Below, piece after piece: positions 16,292 to 23,700 of a stretch of DNA of 64,000 nt. The DNA comes from Treponema sp. (GTDB taxonomy: Bacteria; Spirochaetota; Spirochaetia; Treponematales; Treponemataceae), in contig JAFZLA010000008.1 in the NCBI GenBank assembly GCA_017551705.1, forward strand, positions 1 to 64,000, read 5' to 3'. The translations under genes and the position numbers were made by a program. Below the pieces are notes generated by a model that was given only the letters and a program-made list of their open reading frames with translations, ran no database searches and was not told the DNA's origin. Numbering within the stretch: position 1 is the first letter of the stretch; the number at the start of each line of letters is the position of its first letter.

Positions 16292-18529
16292 TTACTTTCC
16301 CACAGAGGCCGTAAGCTTTGTAGCCTCGCTGTATTTCTTAAAGAAGAGCATGTAGACCGCGACAACGATTACCGCGGCTGACGCTGCAAGGCCGATGACA
16401 TTGGGCGAGCCAGTGAACGCGCCGCCGATTTGGTTTACAAGCAAGCTTACTAAATATGCAAAACCGCACTGCCAGCCGATGGCGAACCAGAACCACTTTG
16501 TATTGTTCATTTCGCGGCGAATCGCTCCCATGGCGGCAAAGCAAGGCGCGCACAAAAGGTTGAATGTCAGGAATGAGAATCCGCTTACGTTCGTAAAGGC
16601 TTGGGCCACCGCTTGGTAGGCCGTCAACTCGCCGCTTCCGTAAAGGATTCCCATTGTGCCAACGATGTTTTCCTTTGCCACAAGGCCGGTGATTGAAGCG
16701 ACAGCCGCCTGCCAGTTGCCCCAACCCAGCGGCGCGAAAATCCACGCGATGGCGCTTCCGATTTTTGCCAAGATGGAAGAATCAAGCTGGTCTTCTTCCA
16801 ACATTCCAAAGCCGCCGTCTGTCCAGCCAAAGAAGCTTGTGAACCAAACAACGATTGTCGAAAGCAAGATGATTGTTCCGGCCTTTTTGATAAAAGACCA
16901 ACCCCTTTCCCACATTGAGCGGAGAACATTTCCCAATGTGGGAAGGTGGTAGGCCGGAAGTTCCATGACAAAGGGGGCGGGATTTCCCGCGAACATCTTT
17001 GTCTTTTTTAGAATAATTCCCGAAATTATGATGGAGGCCATTCCGATAAAGTAAGCGCTTGTCGCCACCCACGCGGAGCCTCCAAAAATAGCGCCCGCTA
17101 TCATCGCGATAAAAGGCACTTTGGCGCCGCAGGGAATGAACGTCGTGGTCATAATCGTCATGCGGCGGTCGCGCTCGTTTTCTATCGTGCGGCTGGCCAT
17201 GATTCCCGGCACTCCGCAGCCAGTTCCAACCAGCATTGGTATGAATGACTTTCCCGAAAGGCCGAACTTGCGGAAAATGCGGTCAAGCACAAAGGCGATG
17301 CGCGCCATGTAGCCGCACGCTTCCAAAAAGGCCAACATCAAGAAAAGCACGAGAATTTGAGGAACAAAGCCAAGGACCGCGCCGACGCCGGCAACAATTC
17401 CATCAAGGATAAGGCCGCTGAGCCAGTCGGCCACTTGCGCTTTTTCCAAAAGGCCGCCAATCAAGACTGGAACGCCGGGAATCCAAACGCCGTAGTTGGC
17501 CGGGTCAGGGCCTTCTTGGCCGTACTCTTCGGCCGCCGCTTCGTAAGCGCCGCTTCCGATTCCAAACAAATGCCAGCCGTCGCCGAACAAGCCGTCGTTT
17601 GCCCAATCGGTGGCCGCCGCTCCCACGCCGACCATAGAGACCCAGTATACAAAGAACATTATCACTGCAAAAATCGGAAGTCCAAGCCAGCGGTTTGTGA
17701 CAACGCGGTCGATTTTGTCCGAATTGCTGAGTTTTCCAGAGTTGGCTTTTTTATAGCTGGACTTTAGAATTTGCGCGATGTAAATGTAGCGTTCATTTGT
17801 GATTACGCTTTCCGCGTCGTCGTCCAATTCTTTTTCGGCGGCCTTAATGTCTTCCTCAACGTGAGCCAACGTGTCGCCGCTAATTTTGAGGCTTTCCAAG
17901 ACTTTTTCGTCGCGCTCGAAAATTTTAATAGCGTACCAGCGCTGCTGCTCTTCGGGAAAATCGTGGACAATCGCTTCCTCGATATGCGCCAAGGCGTGTT
18001 CCACAGGGCCGCTGAATGAATGTTGCGGAACAGTCTTTGTTCCCTTGGCGGCTTCGATGGCGGCCTCAGCGGCTTGCATAACACCGTCGCCCTTGAGCGC
18101 GGAGATTTCCAAAATTTTGCAGCCAAGCTGGCGCGAAAGTTCGGGAACGTCGATTTTGTCGCCGGCCTTTTTGACCAAATCCATCATGTTGAGCGCCACG
18201 ACAACCGGGATTCCAAGCTCGACAAGCTGGGTGGTTAGATACAAGTTGCGCTCAAGGTTTGTGGCGTCGACAATGTTCAAGATTGCGTCGGGCCGCTCGC
18301 CGACCAAATAATTTCGGGCGACGACTTCTTCCAGCGTATAGGGCGAAAGAGAGTAAATGCCGGGAAGGTCTGTAACAATAACGCCGTCATGCTTTTTAAG
18401 CTTTCCTTCTTTTTTTTCTACAGTGACTCCGGGCCAGTTTCCTACAAATTGGTTGGATCCGGTAAGGGCGTTAAAAAGCGTCGTCTTACCGCAGTTTGGG
18501 TTTCCAGCAAGCGCTATTCTTATGTCCAT
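16292..18529 (-). CDS. feoB: Ferrous iron transporter FeoB
   Basis: A 745-residue inner-membrane GTPase/Fe(II) permease. The N-terminal G domain has G1 GNPNCGKTT (9-17), G3 DLPG and G4 NMMD, and is followed by the helical GDI region (to about 260). The permease half has several membrane helices and the gate motifs GCGVPGIMASRT and FIPCGAKVPFIAM, each with the conserved Cys. Length is within the family range. It follows feoA with a one-base gap and precedes the small Cys-rich partner. It takes up Fe(II), the dominant iron form for an anaerobic spirochaete. Confidence 0.96.
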   Translation of the reverse strand: MDIRIALAGNPNCGKTTLFNALTGSNQFVGNWPGVTVEKKEGKLKKHDGVIVTDLPGIYSLSPYTLEEVVARNYLVGERPDAILNIVDATNLERNLYLTTQLVELGIPVVVALNMMDLVKKAGDKIDVPELSRQLGCKILEISALKGDGVMQAAEAAIEAAKGTKTVPQHSFSGPVEHALAHIEEAIVHDFPEEQQRWYAIKIFERDEKVLESLKISGDTLAHVEEDIKAAEKELDDDAESVITNERYIYIAQILKSSYKKANSGKLSNSDKIDRVVTNRWLGLPIFAVIMFFVYWVSMVGVGAAATDWANDGLFGDGWHLFGIGSGAYEAAAEEYGQEGPDPANYGVWIPGVPVLIGGLLEKAQVADWLSGLILDGIVAGVGAVLGFVPQILVLFLMLAFLEACGYMARIAFVLDRIFRKFGLSGKSFIPMLVGTGCGVPGIMASRTIENERDRRMTIMTTTFIPCGAKVPFIAMIAGAIFGGSAWVATSAYFIGMASIIISGIILKKTKMFAGNPAPFVMELPAYHLPTLGNVLRSMWERGWSFIKKAGTIILLSTIVVWFTSFFGWTDGGFGMLEEDQLDSSILAKIGSAIAWIFAPLGWGNWQAAVASITGLVAKENIVGTMGILYGSGELTAYQAVAQAFTNVSGFSFLTFNLLCAPCFAAMGAIRREMNNTKWFWFAIGWQCGFAYLVSLLVNQIGGAFTGSPNVIGLAASAAVIVVAVYMLFFKKYSEATKLTASVGK

Positions 18530-18530
18530 T

Positions 18531-18752
18531 TTATTCTACCTCCACCATCTCCGCGTCTTCTTTTCGGAGCGAAAGCTCATAGCCTCGCACAGTGACTTCT
18601 ATAGGGTCTCCCAAGGGAGCGACTTTCCTTACATAAATTTGAACGCCTTTTGTGACGCCCATATCCATAATGCGGCGCTTTACGGCTCCTTGGCCGTTAA
18701 GCTTGACCACCGTTACGGTGTCGCCGATTTTTACATCGCGCAAAGTTTTCAT
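18531..18752 (-). CDS. feoA: FeoA domain protein (second)
   Basis: 73 residues forming an SH3-like FeoA domain (LRDVKIGDTVTVVKLNG, RRIMDMGVTKG, RGYELSLRKEDAEMVEV). The ATG at 18752 is chosen because GGAGG lies 5 nt upstream; an in-frame TTG at 18764 falls in the ribosome-binding region. FeoA binds the cytoplasmic part of FeoB and is needed for iron uptake. Its stop lies one base from the feoB start. Confidence 0.9.
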   Translation of the reverse strand: MKTLRDVKIGDTVTVVKLNGQGAVKRRIMDMGVTKGVQIYVRKVAPLGDPIEVTVRGYELSLRKEDAEMVEVE

Positions 18753-18776
18753 ATATTCCTCCAAATTTTTGACAAA

Positions 18777-18989
18777 TTAAATCATAATGCGGCGCGCCAT
18801 GTCTTCGTTTATGGCTATGCGAGATTCTTTGACTTTTACGATTACATTCCCCGCAAGGGAATTTACGACGGTGACTGTTCCGCCTACTGTAAAGCCAAGG
18901 TTTTCAAGATGCCGCTTGACTTCGTCGCTTCCGCCTATTTTTTTAATTATTTGGTCTTTTCCTGTCTCAGCCAGAACCAATGGAATCAC
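18777..18989 (-). CDS. feoA: FeoA domain protein (first)
   Basis: 70 residues with a GTG start, supported by AAGGAG 6 nt upstream. The FeoA/SH3-like core is visible (GGSDEVKRHLENLGFTVGGTVTVV, SRIAINEDMARRIMI). It is diverged from the second copy downstream. Two tandem FeoA proteins before FeoB are common in anaerobes and may form a heteromer or compete for FeoB. It is the first gene after an iron-responsive-looking promoter. Confidence 0.88.
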   Translation of the reverse strand: MIPLVLAETGKDQIIKKIGGSDEVKRHLENLGFTVGGTVTVVNSLAGNVIVKVKESRIAINEDMARRIMI

Positions 18990-19005
18990 AATCCGCTCCT
19001 TGTGA

Positions 19006-19028
19006 TAATATATACATAATATATATTA
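19006..19028. promoter_or_regulatory. Candidate metalloregulator operator at the feo promoter
   Basis: An inverted repeat of TAATATATA and TATATATTA separated by 5 nt overlaps the -10 region and probable transcription start. The AT-rich NATAAT-like arrangement resembles a Fur-type box. Iron control through this site is inference from position and symmetry. Confidence 0.4.
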
Positions 19029-19046
19029 GTTTTGGCTAACTGTCAA
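19018..19046 (-). promoter_or_regulatory. Sigma-70 promoter of the feo operon
   Basis: TTGACA (19041-19046), a 17-nt spacer and TATATT (19018-19023, 5/6) on the minus strand, with the GTG start of the first feoA gene about 29 nt beyond. Confidence 0.75.
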
Positions 19047-19079
19047 TAGTTTTGAACAACATTTTTTGCAAAAAAGCGC

Positions 19080-19106
19080 AAAAAAAATCCCCCGCCATAG
19101 CGGAGG
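19080..19106 (-). terminator. Rho-independent terminator
   Basis: On the minus strand a 7-bp stem (CCTCCGC with GCGGGGG, one G-T wobble) and a 4-nt loop are followed by A and at least eight T. It lies about 125 nt past the LysM gene and before the feo promoter. The 125 nt in between (19107-19231) carry no convincing gene, only an imperfect direct repeat of GACCTGAG-containing units. Confidence 0.75.
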
Positions 19107-19120
19107 AAATTTTGTTCTTA

Positions 19121-19164
19121 GACCTGAGCAATGCCGCGCGCCGACCTGAGGAATCATCGCGCGA
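19121..19164. repeat. Imperfect 22-bp direct repeat in the LysM gene 3' region
   Basis: GACCTGAG-N-AAT units start at 19121 and 19143, each followed by GCGCG-rich sequence. No coding potential is evident. It lies in the transcribed tail between the LysM stop and its terminator. Confidence 0.4.
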
Positions 19165-19231
19165 GCCCTTTGCGAGCCGCGATAGATTCCGCCAACCCGC
19201 GCACACAAGGCCACATCAACAACCAAAAGAA

Positions 19232-20101
19232 TTACCCGCGCGGAGCGGTAGCTGGATCGATCGGGCTTCCGTTGCGGAAAACCATAAGCGTAAGGCGGCT
19301 TTCCTTGCTGATAGAATCGACGCCCGCCGTTCCGATTGTGTCGCCGTAAACGACGTAGTCGCCCTTTTGGACGCTGATGCTTGACATTCCGGTGTAAGCG
19401 TAAATCAAGCCGGTCTTTGACTGGACAAATACAACTTCGCCAAAGCCGCGGTAGGAGCCGCAGTACATAACCGTGCCGGCCATGATGTTCATAATCTTTT
19501 CTTTTTTGGCGGCGCTAAGTTGCACGCCCGAAACTTTTCCATTTACATAAGTGATGCGGGGATTTTTGACGGGCCATACCAAGCCGCCAGAGCTTTTGAC
19601 GCTAGAATACTTTCTGGGGTCGGCGTCCTTAAGGTCAAGAGCGACAGTTTGCGCCGGAGCGTTCTTGGCCGGAACCTTAAGCTTTTGGCCGGCCTTGAGC
19701 GAGGCGTCCTTGCCCAAATTGTTGAGGGCAAAAAGCTCGGCGACCTTAATTCCCCTTTCGCGGGCGATGCCGTAATAGGTGTCGCCTTTTTGGGCAACGT
19801 ATACTTCCAAGTTTTCGCTTGAATATGAAGAGCCAGAAGAAACCGACGCCGAATTCAAAGTGGCGGCGTTTTCGATGTCGGGGCTTGGGATATTGAGCTT
19901 TTGTCCAAATTTGAGGACATCGTTTTCGCTAAGACCGTTGGCCGCGCGAAGCTCGCTCACTGTGATTTGATATTTTCTGCTGATTGAATAAAGCGTCTCG
20001 CCTTTTTCGACCAAATGAGTTGTGTCGGCAAAAAGAGCCGGCGCCGCAAGGACTAGAAAAACGCGAACTAAAATTTTAAAAAAACTTTTGCTGACTTTCA
20101 T
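19232..20101 (-). CDS. LysM protein with catalytically dead LytM (M23) domain
   Basis: 289 residues with a signal peptide (about 1-26), two LysM peptidoglycan-binding domains (about 28-72, starting HLVEKGETLYSISRKYQIT; about 104-148, VAQKGDTYYGIARERGI) and a C-terminal M23-like domain (about 180-285). In that domain the zinc ligands are missing: the V-x-H position is VQS, Y-x-H is YAYTG, and H-L-H is RLTLMV. The layout matches NlpD-type amidase activators of E. coli and not an active endopeptidase. The protein should bind septal or lateral peptidoglycan in the periplasm. AAGGGT lies just before the ATG. Monocistronic, with its own terminator. Confidence 0.8.
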   Translation of the reverse strand: MKVSKSFFKILVRVFLVLAAPALFADTTHLVEKGETLYSISRKYQITVSELRAANGLSENDVLKFGQKLNIPSPDIENAATLNSASVSSGSSYSSENLEVYVAQKGDTYYGIARERGIKVAELFALNNLGKDASLKAGQKLKVPAKNAPAQTVALDLKDADPRKYSSVKSSGGLVWPVKNPRITYVNGKVSGVQLSAAKKEKIMNIMAGTVMYCGSYRGFGEVVFVQSKTGLIYAYTGMSSISVQKGDYVVYGDTIGTAGVDSISKESRLTLMVFRNGSPIDPATAPRG

Positions 20102-20157
20102 ACCCTTATATTATCGGCAGAAAATCAGCAAAAGTTGAATTTAATTATTCGTGCGGA

Positions 20158-20255
20158 GGATTCAATACCCACGACGCTCTGCGTCAAAAGAAGGTATTGA
20201 ATCCGACTGCAATACCTTAAGAGAAAGAACGATACCCCGACATTCTACGTCGGGG
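20158..20255. repeat. REP/IS-end-like palindromic cluster
   Basis: A 12-bp inverted repeat (GGATTCAATACC at 20158-20169 and its complement at 20193-20204) encloses a second palindrome (GACGC-TCT-GCGTC, 20173-20185). A third hairpin follows at 20235-20255 (CCCCGAC and GTCGGGG). This nested design resembles REP elements or the hairpin ends of IS200/IS605-type elements. The last hairpin also sits right after the stop of the minus-strand gene at 20261 and may serve as its terminator. Confidence 0.55.
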
Positions 20256-20260
20256 TTCGT

Positions 20261-20689
20261 TCATTTGGTAGTTTTTGCGGCCGTCTTTTTGGCGGGAGAT
20301 TTTTTAGCAGGAGCCTTTTTTGCGGCGTCCTTCTTTGCGCCAGAATCTTTTGTGGCGGCCTTGAGAATCTTGTCGCGCTTGGCCACTTCCTTTGAATAAT
20401 TCGAAATGTCCTTGAACAATTCGGCAACTTCGGGATCGGAAGCGGTCAAAGGAGCGGCGCTTTTAGCGGTGAGTTTTGAGACGGCAAGCTCGCCCAACGA
20501 AGCGTAAGCCTTCTTGAGCTTTGACTCAAACTGCTTCTTTTCCAACTGAACGACGCCCAAGTCGCTGTAAGTCTGAATTGTAGATCCAGCCTTTGAAAGG
20601 CCCTTCTTTGTCGCGTCAAAGCCTGTTTTGAGGCCGGCCTTGATGTCGTTCCAAATTTTGGTAGCCTTTTCCTTTGTTTCGTCTTTCAT
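20261..20689 (-). CDS. Small basic protein with histone-H1-like tail
   Basis: 142 residues. The first ~75 are amphipathic-helical and Lys-rich (TKIWNDIKAGLKTGFDATKKG, LGVVQLEKKQFESKLKKAYASLGELAV). The last ~35 are almost only Lys, Ala, Pro, Ser and Thr (KKAPAKKSPAKKTAAKTTK), as in eukaryotic H1 and bacterial H1-like or AlgP-type nucleoid proteins. No signal peptide or membrane segment. AGGAG with a 5-nt spacer supports the start, and a TATAAT promoter precedes it. DNA or RNA binding by the tail is likely; the helical head is not recognised. The KxPAKK repeats may vary in number between strains. Confidence 0.7.
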   Translation of the reverse strand: MKDETKEKATKIWNDIKAGLKTGFDATKKGLSKAGSTIQTYSDLGVVQLEKKQFESKLKKAYASLGELAVSKLTAKSAAPLTASDPEVAELFKDISNYSKEVAKRDKILKAATKDSGAKKDAAKKAPAKKSPAKKTAAKTTK

Positions 20690-20709
20690 ATTTACTCCTA
20701 TATAAAAGT

Positions 20710-20737
20710 ATTATAACCCACTTTTCAAAAAAAGCAA
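20710..20737 (-). promoter_or_regulatory. Promoter for the H1-tailed protein gene
   Basis: TTGCTT (20732-20737), 16 nt and TATAAT (20710-20715) on the minus strand, about 20 nt before the ATG at 20689. Confidence 0.55.
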
Positions 20738-20742
20738 GAAAT

Positions 20743-23700
20743 TTATCCAATCTTTGCGGCAAGCAAAGTCAAGTCGTCAAGCTGCTCGTCTTCGCGCAAG
20801 AAGCTGTAATGCAAATAAACGTTGTCGGCCTGCTCGTCGTCCTTGTTGGAACAATAGTAATCATAAAGATTGAAGTGTTCCTTCAAGAAGGCGTCGATTC
20901 TTCGGTCAACGCGCACGGTGTCCTTCTCGCCCACTCCCTGCGGCTTGTAAAAGCGGAAGACTTTTTCGACGGAGCAAAGCGCCAAAATGACTTCTTCGGT
21001 GGAGCCGGTACAATTCGTAAAGTCAAACTCAAGCACTTCGTTGGGAACGGGATTATGGTATTTTTTGAGAACGTACTTTTGCTTGTTCAAGACAGCCTCG
21101 ATGATTTCTTGGATGCGCTCGTTCTCCATTTGCTCGCTTTCGCTTCCAACTTTGTGGTTTGCGTGGACGCCGTCTTTGACGTCAACGGTTTCTTGACACT
21201 TGGTAACGTTGAATTCTTGGTCGCGGAATTTTCTTGTCGATTCCTCGATGCCGTCAGTGTAGAGGAAAAGAACGTCGCCCTTGTTGAGGCGGGTCTTTTC
21301 TATCTTAAAGCCGCCCTTCATTTGCACCATAAAGGTCGGGAGCGGGCCGGCGGCGGGGGTCTCTTGCAAGGTCAATGTCTTTTGCTTTTTGGAAGCGGCG
21401 TCGTAAATGTGAACGATGTTGTCTCCGGCGTTGCAAAGGCTTACGTCTCCTGTGGCTGTGTCAACCAAGGCCAAAATCAATGTGGCGAACTTTCCCTTGA
21501 TTCCAAGAGACTCGATAAAGTCGTTGATTTGAGTGACCAGCGCGTCCAATCCGCCGCCGGATTTTTTGGGTGACCAGTTCTCATAGTATTTTCGGAACAA
21601 GGTCGCGACAACGGTCATGATGAGGGCGGCCGGAACTCCGTGGCCCGAAGCGTCGCACTTAATCATTATGTAATGATTTTCGTCAAGCTTTTTGTAGTCA
21701 AAATAGTCGCCCGAAACTTCGCTGGCGCCCTCGTAGTAGCCAAAACACTGGAAGTTTTTGTCGTTTAGAATCGCGACCGTTTGCTTGCTGCCCGACTCGT
21801 CCTGCGTCAAGGGCAAGAAAGCGCGCTGAACGACCTTACCGTCCATCGCCAAGTGTTCGTCTTGGGCGGCTTTGACCAAGTCTCGGGTCATTTCGTTTAC
21901 GCTGTCGCCCAGCTGGCCGATTTCGTCGCGGCTTTTGATGACGATTTCTTTTCCAGCAAGCTTTTCCTTGTTGACGGTGTTTCCGATCATGACAACGTGG
22001 CTGGCCAAGCGCTTGATCGGGCTTACGATAATGCTGGCCAAAATCCAAGAGGCCACAATTCCAATCAATACGGCAAAAAGCGAAACGGCGAGCGCCGTGT
22101 AGACGACAGTTCGCCTGGCCTGGTCAATAGTTTGAATCAAGCTGGCCGTCGAAACCGAAATGAAAACAATCGCGCGAGCGTAGGTTTGCGACGTTCCCTG
22201 GCGGTAAAGGACAGGCCTGTAGAACAAGTATTCGGTGTTTTCTCGGTCGAGCAAGGCCGAATTGTATTCGGGGAAGCTTCCTGTCGCCGCCTCCGACATT
22301 TCGTTAAGGGTCCTGGAAAGGCGCGTAGAAAGCTCGGTGGTGATTACAGAAATTTCTTCGCGGCGCTTTACAGACACTGGATCGGACTTAAGCGCTATGG
22401 ACGCGCCTTCTGCGTTGAGGCTCGCGATGTTCTTTGCGATTTCGCCCGCGCTTTGAGCGGCGGCTTGGTTGAGTTCCTGGCAAATCTCGGACGCCGAAAG
22501 CATAGTTTGGTCAGTGATTTTTGAGACTCCAGGAGCAAGAATCTCTGTGTTGATTTTGTTTGACAAGTCCGAATCGTTTGAGGCCCACATAAAATCCAAG
22601 CCGCTTGAATTTTCGTCGTTCCCTGAAAGGCCCGCGATGCTTACAAAATTCGCCTCGCTGATGGCCGTTGACTGTTCAGGAAGGGCGCTAAGCTCCAAAA
22701 CGTTTTGTGTGGGCATATAAGCGCGCGCTCCGCTTGCAATGCTCGAAAGCAAAACGTTCACCCGTTCCTCCAAACCTACAGACAAGGTTCTTTCTTGCGA
22801 ACGGGTCATGACATAGCCCAAAGGCAGCGAAACCAATAGGATTGCCATAAAAACAATCATCGCTGTGAACGACATTAGCTTTAGCCTTAAGCTGGTTCCT
22901 CTTTGCTTTAAGACTTGAGCCTTTTTCCTTTTTTCTAGCGGCATAAGGTCTCCTGAAATAAGCGCGTTGATTTCTTTTTTGACAAGGACCGCCTCTTTTG
23001 CAGAAAGAACCAATCCTCGCGCGGCAAAAATCAAGGCGCCAAGCGCGATTATAAGAATGATCGCGAACAAAATGTCTCCTGTTCGCGTAAAGAATTTTCC
23101 TGTGTCGTAAACACGCTGCCAAGAAGGCTTGTAAACATAATTGGCGGCGATTTTTACCGTTCCGTTTTCGCTGATTTCAAAAGCGGACGGAGCCTTGCAA
23201 AGGCCTCGGTCGGAATGGTAAAGGCTTATTGTATATTTTCCCTGGGGAACTGTGTTGTCAAGCTTTATTCCAACAATCTTTTCGTCGCTGGGAACGGAAT
23301 AATCTCCGTCCTTTAAATTGAACTGTATTGAATAAGGCTCGCTTGAATTTTCTTTTGAGATTACAATTTTATAAATCGTTCCGTCATACCTAAAGCCCGA
23401 TCCATACAAATCCAAAGAAACGCTTCCAAAGACGTCTGAATTCTTTTTGACAGAATCAACGCGGGTAAAGGGCTCGTACTTGTTGGCGTAAACAGTTATG
23501 AACGAAGGCTCGCTTACGTTTCCGGCCTTGTCGATGGAGCGGACGCTAAAGGTGTAGACTCCGTTCTTGCGGTTTACAAAATGGCTTGTCGTGTTTCTGG
23601 TTTGAACAGAAGCGGCGGGCGCCCTTGGCCTTAAAGCGGATTCGGGATTCTTTTGCTTGTAGGCCAATAGCTGCGAGGCAAGCTCAGTCTGGCTCAATGT

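Noticed and set aside
19026-19226. 66-codon minus-strand frame between the LysM and feo genes
   Set aside because: It runs through the terminator and feo promoter and shows no family pattern.
20674-21573. 299-codon open frame opposite the SpoIIE gene
   Set aside because: Antisense to the phosphatase domain, whose catalytic motifs are all in the other strand.
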